Positions 43,638 through 54,123 of a stretch of DNA of 64,000 bases are shown here, piece after piece; within the stretch, counting starts at the first letter, position 1; the number at the start of each line of letters is the position of its first letter. The notes below the pieces were generated by a model, which was not told where the DNA came from, searched no databases, and saw only the letters and a program-made list of their open reading frames with translations. The DNA lies in contig JAHIYE010000011.1 of assembly GCA_018815325.1 (NCBI GenBank), forward strand, positions 1-64,000. The letters are read 5' to 3'. This DNA comes from Gammaproteobacteria bacterium. GTDB taxonomy: Bacteria; Pseudomonadota; Gammaproteobacteria; Burkholderiales; Burkholderiaceae_C. The position numbers were made by a program, and so were the translations under genes.

Positions 43638-46091
43638 TCAAACCCGCTGACGGGCGCCCAACGCCTTGACCAAGCGCTCGACCACGGCCTGCACAGCAAC
43701 TTCGATCTGCTCCTCGGTCAAGGTCGCCTCTGCGCTGTTGAGTGTCAGGCGCACGGCCAGACTTTTCTCATCGTCACGCAAACCACCAGTGCCCAGGGCA
43801 ACATCCTGTGCCGACTTTGATAACTTGGCGCGGTAGACATCGAACAACAGGGCATCACGCAGCAAGCCCTGGGTAGGTGCTGACCAGACCGCCTGCATCA
43901 AGGCGGCATGACTCACCGACTCTGAGACCACAACAGCAATATCCCGCTCGACCGACTGGTGTTTGGCTACGCCCTTGAAAGCCGGAATATCACGCTGGAG
44001 CACCGCATCCAGCTCCAACTCGAACATCACGGGTGCCTGCATGAGCTCATAAGACTGGCGCCAGCGGGGGTGTAACTCCCCCACGTAACCAATGGGCTTG
44101 CCGTGCAAAAACACCTGGGCGCAACGGCCTGGATGCATTGCCGGGTGTTGCGCAGGATGGAAGCTCGCGACCTGGGGGGCCAACAAGGCCTCAACATCCC
44201 CTTTGACGTCGAAAAAGTCGACGCCTCGATCCTTGCTTCCCCACTGGAGTTGCTCAGCGCCCCCACAAACCATGCCCGCCACATGCATGGGCTGATTGAA
44301 ACCCTCAACCGTGGTGTCGGTACTCTTGCTGGATGCATCGCGCAAAAAAACCCGCCCCAACTCGAACACACGCACTCTGTCAGCCCTGCGATCCAGGTTG
44401 AACTTCAGTACCTGCAACAAAGACCCCAGCAAGGATGAGCGCATGACACTCATCTGGCTGGCAATCGGGTTAAGCAGCTTGATGGGATTGGTGTTACCCG
44501 CCAGCTCGTGTTCCCAGCGCTCCTCACAGAAGCTGAAATTGATGGTTTCCTGATACCCCAGAGCTGCCAGCGAACGGCGCACAGCAAAGCTGCTGCGTTG
44601 CGACTCAGGCCGGATTTTGGCCGTGATGGGTGCCAGCGGAGGGGTATGCGGCAGCTTGTTGTAGCCAACCAGACGAGCCACTTCTTCGATCAGGTCCTCC
44701 TCGATCTGCAGGTCAAAGCGGTAGCTCGGGGGGCTGACCGTGATGATGCCCTCAGTCTCACTCAAGGGCAGCCCCAGACGCTTGAGCGCCTGGACACACT
44801 GTGCCTGCGTAAGCGGCATGCCAATGATGCGTGCCGCACGAGCCACCCGCAGCCTGACTGGCTGCGGCCTGGGCAAGTTAAGCTGCTGATCATCCAGCGG
44901 GCCGCACGCCGTATCCGGCAGCCCACAGATATCGACAATCAGCTGGGTGATACGCTCAATGTGCTCTACGGTCAGGCCAGGGTCGACGCCGCGCTCGAAG
45001 CGGTGACCGGCATCGGTGGAGAAGTTGTAGCGGCGTGAACGACCCGCAATCGCCCTGGGCCACCAGAAAGCGGCTTCAACATAGACGTTCTTGGTGTCAT
45101 CCGAGACGGCGGTGGCATCACCGCCCATGATGCCGGCCAGTGACTCAACCTGCACGTCATCAGCGATCACGCCGACCTTGTCGTCCACCGTCACGGTATT
45201 GCCATTGAGCAGCTTGAGTTGCTCACCTGGCTTGCCCCAACGGACATCCAGACCACCATGGATCTTGTCGAGGTCAAAAATATGCGAAGGACGACCAAAC
45301 TCGAACATCACATAGTTGGAAATGTCCACGAGTGCTGTAACGCTGCGCTGGCCACAGCGCGCAAGCCGATCCACCATCCACGACGGGGTAGTAGCCTTGG
45401 TATTGACATTGCGCACGATGCGACCCGAAAAGCGCCCACACAGATCTGGCGCACTCACCCTCACCGGCAAGGTATCAGCGTGACTCACCGGCACAGCGGG
45501 AAACGCTGGCTCCTTGAGTGGGGCTCCTGTTAACGCGGAAACCTCACGCGCCACGCCATAAACGCTTAAGGCATGCGCCAGATTCGGCGTGAGCTTCAGC
45601 GTGAACAGCGTGTCGTCAAGTTTCAGATGTTCGCGGATATCCTGACCCAGAGGGGCATCGGCGGCAAGCTCCAGCAAGCCACCATGGTCTTCGGAGAGTT
45701 TGAGTTCGCGTGCAGAGCAGAGCATGCCCTGGCTCTCGACACCGCGCAGCTTGCCCACCTTGATCAGGAAAGGCTTGCCATCCTCTCCCGGCGGCAACTC
45801 AGCACCAACCATCGCACAAGGCACCTTGATCCCTGCTCGCGCATTCGGTGCACCACAGACGATATTGAGCAAACTGCCCTGCCCTACATCCACTTGACAA
45901 ACACGAAGGCGGTCGGCATTGGGATGCTGCACAGTCTCCTTGATCTCGCCCACCACGATGCTGGTGAAAGGTGGTGCTACGGGTTTGAGTTCTTCCACCT
46001 CGAGGCCTGCCATGGTGAGCGTCTCAGCCAGTTGCTCGGTGTTCAGCGGCGGGTTGCAGAACTCACGCAGCCAGGATTCCGGGAATTGCAT
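43638..46091 (-). CDS. pheT: Phenylalanyl-tRNA synthetase beta chain
   Basis: 817-aa subunit of the (alpha-beta)2 enzyme. It begins MQFPESWLREFCNPPLNTEQLAETLTMAGLEVE. A tRNA-binding OB fold is at about residues 40-150 (VGEIKETVQHPNADRLRVCQVDVG), followed by the B3/B4 editing domain, the B5 domain and a C-terminal ferredoxin-like anticodon-binding domain (FKGVAKHQSVERDIAVVV). It pairs with pheS, 37 bp upstream. Confidence 0.96.
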   Translation of the reverse strand: MQFPESWLREFCNPPLNTEQLAETLTMAGLEVEELKPVAPPFTSIVVGEIKETVQHPNADRLRVCQVDVGQGSLLNIVCGAPNARAGIKVPCAMVGAELPPGEDGKPFLIKVGKLRGVESQGMLCSARELKLSEDHGGLLELAADAPLGQDIREHLKLDDTLFTLKLTPNLAHALSVYGVAREVSALTGAPLKEPAFPAVPVSHADTLPVRVSAPDLCGRFSGRIVRNVNTKATTPSWMVDRLARCGQRSVTALVDISNYVMFEFGRPSHIFDLDKIHGGLDVRWGKPGEQLKLLNGNTVTVDDKVGVIADDVQVESLAGIMGGDATAVSDDTKNVYVEAAFWWPRAIAGRSRRYNFSTDAGHRFERGVDPGLTVEHIERITQLIVDICGLPDTACGPLDDQQLNLPRPQPVRLRVARAARIIGMPLTQAQCVQALKRLGLPLSETEGIITVSPPSYRFDLQIEEDLIEEVARLVGYNKLPHTPPLAPITAKIRPESQRSSFAVRRSLAALGYQETINFSFCEERWEHELAGNTNPIKLLNPIASQMSVMRSSLLGSLLQVLKFNLDRRADRVRVFELGRVFLRDASSKSTDTTVEGFNQPMHVAGMVCGGAEQLQWGSKDRGVDFFDVKGDVEALLAPQVASFHPAQHPAMHPGRCAQVFLHGKPIGYVGELHPRWRQSYELMQAPVMFELELDAVLQRDIPAFKGVAKHQSVERDIAVVVSESVSHAALMQAVWSAPTQGLLRDALLFDVYRAKLSKSAQDVALGTGGLRDDEKSLAVRLTLNSAEATLTEEQIEVAVQAVVERLVKALGARQRV

Positions 46092-46128
46092 AGTCGGATC
46101 TTTGTATCTTCAGAATTTCAACGGGGCT

Positions 46129-47181
46129 TCAACGAAACTGCGACAGGAAACGGATGTCGCCGTCAAAGAACAGGCGCAGGTCATTGACGCCATAGCGCAG
46201 CATGGTGAAGCGGTCCAGCCCCATGCCGAAAGCAAAGCCAATGTGCTTCTCGGGGTCAAGCCCCATGTTGCGCACCACATTCGGATGTACCTGGCCAGAG
46301 CCAGCCACCTCCAGCCAGCGGCCGGCCAGTGGTCCACTCTGGAACTGGATATCAATCTCGGCGCTGGGCTCGGTAAAGGGAAAGAAACTGGGACGGAAAC
46401 GCAGCACCAGATCGTCGCGTTCGAAGAAAGTCCGGCAAAAATCGGTGAAGACGAACTTGAGATCCTTGAAGCTCACATTTTCACCGATCCACAACCCTTC
46501 GCATTGGTGGAACATGGGCGAGTGGGTGGCATCGCTGTCCACCCGGTAGGTGCGGCCCGGGGCAATGACCCGAATCTCTGGCATGGGCTGACCGGCATCC
46601 ATCGCGGCCTTGTGTTGTTTGACGTGCTGCAGCGCATGACGCACCTGCACCGGACTGGTATGGGTGCGCAGCAGATTGGGCGCCGTGGCGGAACCACCTT
46701 CGACGTAAAAGGTGTCATGCATCGAACGCGCAGGGTGATCTTCCGGCGTGTTCAGCGCGGTGAAGTTGAACCAGTCAGCCTCGATTTCCGGCCCCTGAGC
46801 CACTTCGAAGCCCATGGAACCAAAAATCGCCTCGACGCGTTCCATGGTGAGCGACACGGGGTGCAGGCCACCCGAGCCCCGCTGACGACCGGGCAGCGTC
46901 ACATCCAGCGCCTCGGCCTGCAGCTGTGCTTGTAGCTCGACGTCGGCCAGCTCCTGGCGTCGCAGTGTCAATGCAGCTTCGATCGCCTGTTTGGCCTGGT
47001 TGATGGCTGCTCCACGCGACTTCTTTTCCTCCACGGAAAGCTGCGCCATCCCCTTCATCAGATCGGTGATGCGCCCTGCTTTGCCCAGAAAGCCAGCCTT
47101 GGCATTCTCCAGTTCAGCAGGTGTTGCAGCCTGAGCAAAAGCGGCCTGGGCACTCTCGACGATTGCATTCAACTCATTCAT
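46129..47181 (-). CDS. pheS: Phenylalanyl-tRNA synthetase alpha chain
   Basis: 350-aa catalytic subunit: N-terminal coiled coil (residues 1-90), then class II motifs, with [43 protein letters not shown] and the motif 3 region [20 protein letters not shown] (here [17 protein letters not shown]). It charges tRNA-Phe. No Phe-rich leader peptide is visible upstream, only a terminator-like hairpin. Confidence 0.96.
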   Translation of the reverse strand: MNELNAIVESAQAAFAQAATPAELENAKAGFLGKAGRITDLMKGMAQLSVEEKKSRGAAINQAKQAIEAALTLRRQELADVELQAQLQAEALDVTLPGRQRGSGGLHPVSLTMERVEAIFGSMGFEVAQGPEIEADWFNFTALNTPEDHPARSMHDTFYVEGGSATAPNLLRTHTSPVQVRHALQHVKQHKAAMDAGQPMPEIRVIAPGRTYRVDSDATHSPMFHQCEGLWIGENVSFKDLKFVFTDFCRTFFERDDLVLRFRPSFFPFTEPSAEIDIQFQSGPLAGRWLEVAGSGQVHPNVVRNMGLDPEKHIGFAFGMGLDRFTMLRYGVNDLRLFFDGDIRFLSQFR

Positions 47182-47300
47182 CTTTAAACCGTTCTCTCAA
47201 AAACATCTAGAGAGCAGGCGTTCAACCTGCACAACTTCCCGGGACGTGCTCTCTGGATGGCTCTTCGCACACATTGATCTCAAAAATGAGATTTCAAAAT

Positions 47301-47342
47301 GAAACAAGGGCTAAAGCTCATTCAAGCTCTAGCCCTTGTTTC
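47301..47342 (-). terminator. Long hairpin between rplT and pheS
   Basis: GAAACAAGGGCTA and TAGCCCTTGTTTC pair over 13 bp with further pairing of AGCT inside; on the minus strand ATTTTG follows. It may end or attenuate transcription from the ribosomal genes into pheST. Confidence 0.65.
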
Positions 47343-47350
47343 GTGAGCAC

Positions 47351-47377
47351 CATTAGCTACCAAATTGATAGCTAATG
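47351..47377. repeat. Core of the dispersed TAGCTAT repeat, rplT-pheS gap
   Basis: Perfect 9-bp inverted repeat CATTAGCTA-N9-TAGCTAATG. Its minus-strand core AGCTATCAATTTGGTAGCT matches the copy at 30761-30810 (AGCTATTAATTTGATAGTA). Confidence 0.55.
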
Positions 47378-47387
47378 ACCGTGAAAA

Positions 47388-47747
47388 TCAAGCAGCCAGC
47401 TTGGCCTTGACCTGCTCCACGATGCCAGCAAAAGCAGCCTTGTCATGCACGGCGATATCCGCCAGCATTTTGCGGTCGATTTCGATGGCAGCCTTCTTGA
47501 GACCGTTGGCGAACTGGCTGTAGGTCAGACCGCATTCACGCGCAGCGGCGTTGATACGTGCAATCCACAACTGTCGGAATACGCGCTTTTTGGTACGGCG
47601 ATCACGGTAGGCATATTGCCCAGCCTTCATCACCGCTTCTTTAGCGATGCGGAATACATTACCGCGGCGACCGCGGAAACCCTTGGCAAGGGCGAGAACT
47701 TTTTTAGGGCGGGCGCGAGCCGTTACACCACGTTTGACGCGAGGCAT
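47388..47747 (-). CDS. rplT: 50S ribosomal protein L20
   Basis: 119-aa r-protein, normal length, with [55 protein letters not shown] then [21 protein letters not shown]. It binds 23S rRNA early in assembly and in other bacteria represses its own operon. 25 bp after rpmI. Confidence 0.97.
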   Translation of the reverse strand: MPRVKRGVTARARPKKVLALAKGFRGRRGNVFRIAKEAVMKAGQYAYRDRRTKKRVFRQLWIARINAAARECGLTYSQFANGLKKAAIEIDRKMLADIAVHDKAAFAGIVEQVKAKLAA

Positions 47748-47772
47748 GTGATTACTACTTGTTCGTCGTTAA

Positions 47773-47976
47773 TTAAATACCAAAGCCGGGCAGCATCTGT
47801 GCCATGTGACCCATATTGGTCTCATGCACCGCTGTTGAACCCCGCAGATGGCGTTTATTTTTGGTGGTCTTCTTGGTCAGAATGTGACGTTTGAAGGCTT
47901 GACCGCGCTTGACGGTGCCACCTGGACGAACGCGGAAACGTTTTTTCGCGCTGCTCTTGGTCTTCATTTTGGGCAT
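47773..47976 (-). CDS. rpmI: 50S ribosomal protein L35
   Basis: 67-aa basic r-protein ([20 protein letters not shown], ending [11 protein letters not shown]). AAGGAG is 7 nt before ATG 47976, so the ATG two codons earlier is not used. Confidence 0.96.
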   Translation of the reverse strand: MPKMKTKSSAKKRFRVRPGGTVKRGQAFKRHILTKKTTKNKRHLRGSTAVHETNMGHMAQMLPGFGI

Positions 47977-48164
47977 CTTCATGCTCCTTTTTCATTGTGC
48001 TCGTGAGGCGTCTGTGAACCTACCCAGACTTGTTGGCCCCGAGCCACTTGTGCGGCGAGCTGTCATGCTCACCACTTGGTTGGCAGCCTATTCAGCCACC
48101 ATGCTGGCGACCAGTCTTTCAACTGACCGACAACTGCGCAAGACATTTCTGCCCCACACATTCA

Positions 48165-48188
48165 GAAAGCAGCCAAACGGCTGCTTTC
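48165..48188 (-). promoter_or_regulatory. Perfect hairpin in the infC-rpmI gap
   Basis: GAAAGCAGCC and GGCTGCTTTC pair over 10 bp with a 4-nt loop, without a U-run. It lies in the 246-bp infC-rpmI spacer, where an L20-type feedback or processing signal could be placed; nothing else is visible there. Confidence 0.45.
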
Positions 48189-48222
48189 CATTGCCCGCAG
48201 GAAACCCTGCAAACTAAATCTT

Positions 48223-48807
48223 TCAGGTCGCTTCAGTTGCCGCCTTGGCAGCACCACCCGACTTTTTCTTGCCCGGCGCGATCATCATGACCATTTGCCG
48301 ACCTTCGAGTTTGGGGAACTGCTCGACCACGATCAGATCCGCCAAGTCATCACGCATGCGGTTAAGCAGCGCCATACCAATATCCTGGTGCGTGATTTCG
48401 CGCCCACGAAAACGCAGCGTGATCTTGCACTTGTCACCCTCATCAAGGAAGCGCTTGATGTTGCGCAACTTGATGTTGTAGTCTCCATCGTCGGTACCAG
48501 GCCGGAACTTGATTTCCTTGACCTCAATAACCTTCTGCTTGGATTTCGCTTCAGCCGCCTTCTTCTGTTCCTGGTATTTGAACTTGCCGTAATCCATCAA
48601 GCGACAGACCGGCGGATTCGCCGTGGCAGCAATTTCAACCAGATCCACATCTGCTTCACCTGCCAAGCGCAGCGCCTCCATGAGGCTTACCACTCCCAGC
48701 GGTTCATTGTCGGGCCCTGACAAGCGGACTTCAGGGGCCATGATTTCACGGTTCAGACGATGTTTGCGTTCTTCACGGTGACGGCGGTCACGAAATTCAG
48801 TAGCGAT
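48223..48807 (-). CDS. infC: Translation initiation factor IF-3, AUC start codon
   Basis: 194-aa factor that keeps 30S subunits free and proofreads initiation. N domain: [33 protein letters not shown]; linker [29 protein letters not shown] domain to [14 protein letters not shown]. The first ATG in frame (48741) would remove the conserved start [18 protein letters not shown]. The frame extends to ATC at 48807, which has AAGGA 8 nt upstream and gives the full family N-terminus. IF-3 genes are known for rare start codons that allow IF-3 to limit its own synthesis. 89 bp after thrS. Confidence 0.93.
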   Translation of the reverse strand: MATEFRDRRHREERKHRLNREIMAPEVRLSGPDNEPLGVVSLMEALRLAGEADVDLVEIAATANPPVCRLMDYGKFKYQEQKKAAEAKSKQKVIEVKEIKFRPGTDDGDYNIKLRNIKRFLDEGDKCKITLRFRGREITHQDIGMALLNRMRDDLADLIVVEQFPKLEGRQMVMMIAPGKKKSGGAAKAATEAT

Positions 48808-48896
48808 GGTTCAATCCTTCACAAATATTTGCCACATCACTGTGGCGAAAGCTCCGCAGCACACCAACCAATCGCATACAGAGCCGAATCATCAGC

Positions 48897-50822
48897 TCAG
48901 TCTACAGACTTGTGAGCAATGTCCTGCGCGATGATCTGTACAAATGCATCAAGGGACATCACACCGAGGTCACGATTGCCCCGGGCGCGCACTGCAACAG
49001 CACCTGCCGCCTTCTCCTTGTCTCCAGCAACCAGGATGTAAGGCAACTTTTGCATTGAATGCTCTCGTATTTTATACGTAATTTTCTCATTACGCATATC
49101 CGTGATCACTCTAAGCTCTTGATTTGGCAGCGATTTCCTTAATTTTTCCGCTATTTCGCGACAATAATCGGCCTGCCCATCCGTGATATTGAGCACGGCG
49201 ACCTGCACCGGTGCAAGCCAGGTCGGCAGCGCGCCGGCATGCTCCTCGATCAAAATCCCGATAAAACGCTCCAGACTGCCGACGATGGCCCGATGCAGCA
49301 TGACGGGGCGATGGCGGGCGCCATCCTCCCCCACGTACTCGGCATCCAGCCGCTCAGGCATGGAAAAGTCGACCTGGATCGTGCCGCACTGCCATTGCCG
49401 GCCAATCGCATCCTTGAGCGTGTATTCAATCTTCGGGCCATAAAAGGCCCCTTCCCCGGGAGAAATCTCGAACTCGCAGCCTGACCGCCGCAAGCTCTCC
49501 ATCAGAGCGTGCTCGGCCTTGTCCCAGACCTCATCACTGCCGATGCGTTGTGCCGGGCGAGTCGCAATCTTGTAGATGATGTTCTTGAAGCCAAAGTCCT
49601 TGTAGACCTTTTGCAGCAGAGTCGTATAGGCCACACACTCATCCAGGATCTGGTCTTCGGTACAGAAGATGTGACCATCATCCTGGGTAAAGCCACGCAC
49701 GCGCATGATGCCGTGCAGCCCGCCCGAGGGTTCGTTGCGATGGCACTGGCCAAATTCACCGTAGCGCAGCGGCAGGTCGCGGTAGCTCTTGATACCTTGC
49801 TTGAAGATCAGGATATGCCCCGGGCAGTTCATCGGCTTGAGCGCATACTCGCGTTTCTCGCTCTCCGTGGTGAACATGTTTTCGCGGTACTTGTCCCAGT
49901 GCCCTGTCTTCTCCCAGAGCGTCTTGTCGATGATCTGGGGCCCCTTGACCTCCTGATAGCCGTTGTCACGGTAGACCCTGCGCATGTACTGCTCCACGTC
50001 CTGCCACAGCGTCCAGCCCTTGGGATGCCAGAACACCAGACCCGGCGCATGGTCGTCGATATGGAACAGGTCGAGTTCCCGGCCCAGCTTGCGGTGATCT
50101 CGCTTCTCAGCCTCCTCCAGCATCATCAGGTACTGTTGCAACTCGTCCTTGGTTGCCCAAGCGGTGCCGTAGACACGCTGCAGCATCTCATTGCGGTGGT
50201 CGCCTCGCCAGTAAGCTCCGGCCACTTTCATGAGTTTGAAGTGCTTGAGCTTGCCAGTGCTGGGAACGTGCGGGCCACGACACAGGTCCTCAAACTTGCC
50301 TTCGCGATACAGACTCACATCTTCGTTAGCCGGGATGCTGGCAATGATCTCGGCCTTGTAGTGCTCGCCCATGCTTTTGAAATAGGCCACCGCCTCGTCG
50401 CGGGGCAATACACGGCGCACCACCGGCTCGTCCCTGGCCGCAAGCTCGGTCATCTTCTTCTCGATGGCAGACAGGTCCTCGGGCGTGAACGGGCGTTTGT
50501 AAGAAAAGTCGTAAAAAAAGCCGTTTTCAATCACCGGGCCAATGGTGACCTGCGCCTCGGGGAACAGCTCCTTGACGGCATAGGCCAGCAGGTGAGCCGT
50601 CGAGTGGCGAATGACCTCCAGCCCATCGGCATCCTTGGCCGTCACGATGGACAGCGGGCTATCAGCCGTGATCACATGGCTGGTATCCACCACCCTGTCA
50701 CCGATCTTGCCCGCCAATGCGGCCTTGGCCAGGCCCGTGCCGATGGAGGCTGCCACCTCAGCCACCGTCACGGGGCCGGGAAACTCGCGTTTTGAACCGT
50801 CTGGAAGCGTAATCTGAACCAT
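48897..50822 (-). CDS. thrS: Threonyl-tRNA synthetase
   Basis: 641-aa class II synthetase. TGS domain (residues 1-62), editing domain with [16 protein letters not shown] near 73, then the catalytic core with [11 protein letters not shown] (about 333-343, the zinc cysteine), [30 protein letters not shown] as motif 2, and a C-terminal anticodon-binding domain ([14 protein letters not shown]). It heads the thrS-infC-rpmI-rplT-pheS-pheT-ihfA block. A Thr-rich leader peptide and a terminator stand just upstream. Confidence 0.97.
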   Translation of the reverse strand: MVQITLPDGSKREFPGPVTVAEVAASIGTGLAKAALAGKIGDRVVDTSHVITADSPLSIVTAKDADGLEVIRHSTAHLLAYAVKELFPEAQVTIGPVIENGFFYDFSYKRPFTPEDLSAIEKKMTELAARDEPVVRRVLPRDEAVAYFKSMGEHYKAEIIASIPANEDVSLYREGKFEDLCRGPHVPSTGKLKHFKLMKVAGAYWRGDHRNEMLQRVYGTAWATKDELQQYLMMLEEAEKRDHRKLGRELDLFHIDDHAPGLVFWHPKGWTLWQDVEQYMRRVYRDNGYQEVKGPQIIDKTLWEKTGHWDKYRENMFTTESEKREYALKPMNCPGHILIFKQGIKSYRDLPLRYGEFGQCHRNEPSGGLHGIMRVRGFTQDDGHIFCTEDQILDECVAYTTLLQKVYKDFGFKNIIYKIATRPAQRIGSDEVWDKAEHALMESLRRSGCEFEISPGEGAFYGPKIEYTLKDAIGRQWQCGTIQVDFSMPERLDAEYVGEDGARHRPVMLHRAIVGSLERFIGILIEEHAGALPTWLAPVQVAVLNITDGQADYCREIAEKLRKSLPNQELRVITDMRNEKITYKIREHSMQKLPYILVAGDKEKAAGAVAVRARGNRDLGVMSLDAFVQIIAQDIAHKSVD

Positions 50823-50841
50823 ATTGCTTACTCTCGAAATG

Positions 50842-50869
50842 AAAAAAGGCGCGGTACCAACCGCGCCTT
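50842..50869 (-). terminator. thrS attenuator (intrinsic terminator)
   Basis: On the minus strand AAGGCGCGGT and ACCGCGCCTT form a 10-bp stem with a 4-nt loop, followed by TTTTTT, ending only about 20 bp before the thrS ATG. Upstream CCGCGCGCC inside the leader peptide region could pair with GGCGCGG as an antiterminator, and AATGGGC/GCCCATT form an earlier 7-bp hairpin. Confidence 0.8.
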
Positions 50870-50888
50870 ACTCTGAAATTAATAGCAC

Positions 50889-50960
50889 TTAACGCAATGG
50901 GCGCGCGGAAATACAGCCCATTTGGCGCACGAAATTGGGGGTGGTAGTTCGCGGTGTCAT
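50889..50960 (-). CDS. Threonine-rich leader peptide of thrS
   Basis: 23-codon reading frame starting MTPRTTTP and ending in RPLR, with four threonine codons among the first seven, three of them consecutive. AAGG lies 10 nt upstream of the ATG. The stop codon is 20 bp before the intrinsic terminator that precedes thrS. This is the layout of ribosome-mediated attenuation: scarcity of charged tRNA-Thr would stall the ribosome at the Thr codons and favour the antiterminator. Confidence 0.7.
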   Translation of the reverse strand: MTPRTTTPNFVRQMGCISARPLR

Positions 50961-51164
50961 AACCAGAATGCCTTTCTCGCTCTTGTGGCCGGAAAACTTA
51001 TCCGATTCTTGATTTTAACCCTATACACCCAAGCACAACGCCCGTCAGCATGTACGCAATGTGTACATGCTGACGGGCGTGCGCTGCGATGAACTCCTGC
51101 AGGCTGCTGGTGGGCAGCATTCTGAAGCACAGGGCCAGAAAACCCTTCGCAATAATCTGGGGAA

Positions 51165-52373
51165 TCAGTTGACTGTCGCCAGCTCTTCCTCCTCTTTCTT
51201 GCTGGCTTCAGCGGCTGCCTTGCGGTTGCGCTCGAGTCGACCGCTGACAATCTTCACTGTCTCGTCAACCGAGTCAGAATGCAAGCCCTGTTGTGCAGCA
51301 ACCAGTTTGACAACCAAGTCGATACGTTCGATGTCCGTCGCTCCCGCAGCCAAGGCGCGGGCCGCAGAGGATGGCTTGAGCAAGCCCTGTCCGGCAGCGG
51401 CATATTTCTCGAACGGCACCATGTCTTCAGGCGCAGCGCCTAGCAACACGCAAAGACCAGTCACCCATTCATAAACTTGACGGGACTGCTCGATATCGCC
51501 ATGCACAGCCTCCTTGATGGGGCGCATGCCATCGGCCAGCACACAGCGGTAGTTGCCCGCAAGTAGCATGGCCCACTTGGCCAAAGGCACAAAAATGGAA
51601 TCATGCACCTTGAGCTTGACAGGCAAATCCAGCGCCTCACCATTGACCGTCAGTTGTGCGGCGGCAATATCAGCCTCCATCTGCTCAAGCATGGCCGTGT
51701 GAGCGGGGTTGTCGAAACGCGCCACTTTGAAGTTGGTAGGCAGTCCGACTTGCAACACATTGGGAGCTTCCTCCGGCGGGCGGAAGGCCTGCGGATCGGG
51801 GCTGCACAGCGTCATCAGACCCGGCTCAAAACCATCCCAGACGCTGGCATCGTGGTAACAGGCGCGCAATTCGCTTGCCGTCAGTCCGGGAATGCGAGCC
51901 AAATAAGGCAGTGGCGGCATGTTCATGATGGACATGCAAGGAACTTTGGCCTTGGCAATCGCGTGCATCAGTTCGCGCACGCCGCTCGCACTGTACTGGG
52001 GTTCCTGCATGGCAAGACAAACCAGATCGTATTGCTCGGGCCTAGTTTCTTTCGGCGTGATGGCCTTGAGTTCGCCTGGCAACTTGCGTGAGTCGATCTC
52101 GACCAGGCCTTCACGCCCTTTCACGGGCATGCGAACGCGGGTGCCTTCGCGATTGATCAATTCGGCCGTTTTAGTGCGGCACACAAGGCTGACATCGTGG
52201 CCGGCCATCAACAGCTTGCTGGCCAAAAGTGAGCCGTAAGACGCGCCCAGGATCAGGATGTTGTATTTCTTGGTCATTTGGATAATGCTTTCTTCTGCTT
52301 CAGGAAGGCTGGCCATGTTGCGATGCTGGGCATCGGCTAACGGGATTGGTGCGCTCATCGTGTTGTTTCTCAT
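51165..52373 (-). CDS. Ketopantoate reductase (ApbA/PanE)-like protein
   Basis: 402-aa cytosolic protein with an ApbA/PanE-type Rossmann N-terminus (KKYNILILGASYGSLLASKLLMAGHDVSLVCRTKTAELINREGTRVRM, from residue 34), a central region and a helical C-terminal half, ending in a charged tail (KKEEEELATVN). It is longer than PanE (about 300 aa) and the nucleotide loop is G-A-S-Y-G-S, so a true ketopantoate reductase is doubtful. The start is uncertain: residues 1-32 precede the fold and MTKKYN at 52277 is a good alternative. It stands alone between the thrS leader and aceA. Confidence 0.65.
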   Translation of the reverse strand: MRNNTMSAPIPLADAQHRNMASLPEAEESIIQMTKKYNILILGASYGSLLASKLLMAGHDVSLVCRTKTAELINREGTRVRMPVKGREGLVEIDSRKLPGELKAITPKETRPEQYDLVCLAMQEPQYSASGVRELMHAIAKAKVPCMSIMNMPPLPYLARIPGLTASELRACYHDASVWDGFEPGLMTLCSPDPQAFRPPEEAPNVLQVGLPTNFKVARFDNPAHTAMLEQMEADIAAAQLTVNGEALDLPVKLKVHDSIFVPLAKWAMLLAGNYRCVLADGMRPIKEAVHGDIEQSRQVYEWVTGLCVLLGAAPEDMVPFEKYAAAGQGLLKPSSAARALAAGATDIERIDLVVKLVAAQQGLHSDSVDETVKIVSGRLERNRKAAAEASKKEEEELATVN

Positions 52374-52522
52374 CCGGGAGTTTTAAGCCCGAATGGAGTA
52401 AATATAAGAAAGCAGAGAGATAAGGTAAATTCAATGTTTATTTTGATCTGATTCAGCATTTGCTTAATCAAAGTCATTCACCATCCAACTCAGGATCCAG
52501 GCACAGCGCCAAGAACCCCGAT

Positions 52523-52546
52523 ACCCCGCAGGCTAGCCTGCGGGGT
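52523..52546 (-). terminator. Perfect 24-bp palindrome after aceA
   Basis: ACCCCGCAGG-CTAG-CCTGCGGGGT, 11 bp after the aceA stop. Very stable hairpin; only a weak T-rich stretch follows on the minus strand. Confidence 0.6.
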
Positions 52547-52556
52547 GGATGCGAGA

Positions 52557-53873
52557 TCAGTGGAACTGCTCTTCTTCGGTGGAGCCAGTCAGCGCGGTCA
52601 CACTGGACTTGCCGCCCTGGATCGTGGTGGTAACTTCGTCGAAGTAACCCGTGCCCACTTCCTGCTGATGCGAAACAAAGGTATAGCCACGGTCGCGTGC
52701 TGCGAATTCGGGCTCCTGCACCTTCTCGATGTAGGCCGTCATGCCGCGCTTGACGTAGTCTTGCGACAGGTCGTACATGTTGTACCACATGGAGTGGATG
52801 CCAGCCAGGGTGATGAACTGGTACTTGTAGCCCATGGCGCCCAGTTCACGCTGGAATTTGGCGATGGTGGCATCGTCCAGGTTTTTCTTCCAGTTGAATG
52901 AGGGCGAGCAGTTGTAGGCCAGCATCTTGCCGGGGTGAACCTTGTGCACGGCGTCGGCAAACTTCTTGGCGAATTCAAGATCGGGCGTGCCGGTCTCGCA
53001 CCACACCAGATCGGCGTAACGGGCGTAGGCGTTGGCACGGGCCACAGCCTGATCAAGGCCTTTGCGGGTCTTGTAGAAACCTTCGGCGGTGCGTTCACCG
53101 GTCAGGAAAGGCTTGTCGATCTCGTCGTAGTCGGAGGTCAGCAGGTCGGCGGCCTCGGCGTCGGTACGGGCGATCACCAGCGTGGGCACACCCATCATGT
53201 CAGCGGCCATACGGGCGGCGATCAGTTTCTGACAGGACTCACGGGTGGGCAGCAGCACCTTGCCACCCATGTGCCCGCACTTCTTGACCGAGGCGAGCTG
53301 GTCTTCCCAGTGCACGGCGCCGGCACCGGCCTTGATCATGGACTTCATGAGTTCAAAGGCATTGAGCACACCACCGAAACCGGCTTCGGCGTCAGCCACG
53401 ATGGGAGCAAAGTAGTCGATGTAGTCCTTGTCACCGGCATCGATTCCCTTGGCATGCTGGATTTCGTCAGCGCGGCGGAAGGTGTTGTTGATGGTTTCGA
53501 CGACCTTGGGCACCGAATCCACAGGGTACAGCGACTGGTCGGGGTACATGCTTGAATAGGTGTTGTTATCTGCGGCGACCTGCCAGCCCGAGAGGTAGAT
53601 TGCCTTCACGCCGGCCTTGACCTGCTGCATGGCCTGGCCGCCGGTGAGCGCGCCCAGCGTATTGACGTAAGGCTCAGTGTGCAGGAGATCCCACAGCTTC
53701 TCAGCGCCGCGGCGGGCCACGGTGTACTCGATAGGAAATGAGCCACGCAAACGCACCACATCGGCGGCGCTGTAGCCGCGTTCAATGCCTTTCCAGCGGG
53801 GATTCGTCGCCCAGTCTTTTTCGAGCGCAGCGGCTTGTTGTTCGCGGCTGAGTTGTTCGGTGAGGTTTGGCAT
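52557..53873 (-). CDS. aceA: Isocitrate lyase
   Basis: 438-aa glyoxylate-cycle enzyme that splits isocitrate into glyoxylate and succinate. The catalytic signature KKCGH is at residues 197-201, the metal site in DAEAGFGG near 161, and SPSFNWKK near 320; length is typical of the short bacterial class. AAGGAG lies 7 nt before ATG 53873. Two identical palindromes 30 bp apart and a TTTGC-N6-GCAAA element lie upstream, so regulation is probably by repressors. It allows growth on acetate or on acetyl-CoA released from stored PHB. Confidence 0.96.
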   Translation of the reverse strand: MPNLTEQLSREQQAAALEKDWATNPRWKGIERGYSAADVVRLRGSFPIEYTVARRGAEKLWDLLHTEPYVNTLGALTGGQAMQQVKAGVKAIYLSGWQVAADNNTYSSMYPDQSLYPVDSVPKVVETINNTFRRADEIQHAKGIDAGDKDYIDYFAPIVADAEAGFGGVLNAFELMKSMIKAGAGAVHWEDQLASVKKCGHMGGKVLLPTRESCQKLIAARMAADMMGVPTLVIARTDAEAADLLTSDYDEIDKPFLTGERTAEGFYKTRKGLDQAVARANAYARYADLVWCETGTPDLEFAKKFADAVHKVHPGKMLAYNCSPSFNWKKNLDDATIAKFQRELGAMGYKYQFITLAGIHSMWYNMYDLSQDYVKRGMTAYIEKVQEPEFAARDRGYTFVSHQQEVGTGYFDEVTTTIQGGKSSVTALTGSTEEEQFH

Positions 53874-53954
53874 GGAGCACTCCTTGGTTATTGAAACTTG
53901 AAACGGATGACTTGCTCCCCGATGACGGAATCCAAGTCGATGAAACAACTTTAA

Positions 53955-53998
53955 GTCTTATAGAAGACCATGTAAATATCTTATGTCTTATAGAAGAC
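53955..53998. promoter_or_regulatory. Two identical palindromic operators upstream of aceA
   Basis: GTCTTATAGAAGAC occurs at 53955-53968 and again at 53985-53998, centres 30 bp apart, about three helical turns. Each is an inverted repeat (GTCTT-N4-AAGAC). Half-site and spacing suit a GntR-type regulator binding as two dimers on one face. Read on the minus strand each contains TATAAG, which may be a -10. Confidence 0.65.
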
Positions 53999-54123
53999 AA
54001 ATATTTATCCCAATGAATTCAATAACTTACAAAGTTAATTTCATAATGTAGCAATCAATATCTCGTATTGAGAAAATTAGCTGCAGTGCAGCAATTTTAT
54101 ATTTCTTAATATGAAAATCGTAT

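Noticed and set aside
47182-47387. pheM-like attenuation peptide before pheS
   Set aside because: No phenylalanine-rich reading frame precedes the hairpin; the only ATG-TTT frame runs into pheS.
49509-50795. 428-codon plus-strand frame
   Set aside because: Antisense shadow of thrS, no family resemblance and no start signal.
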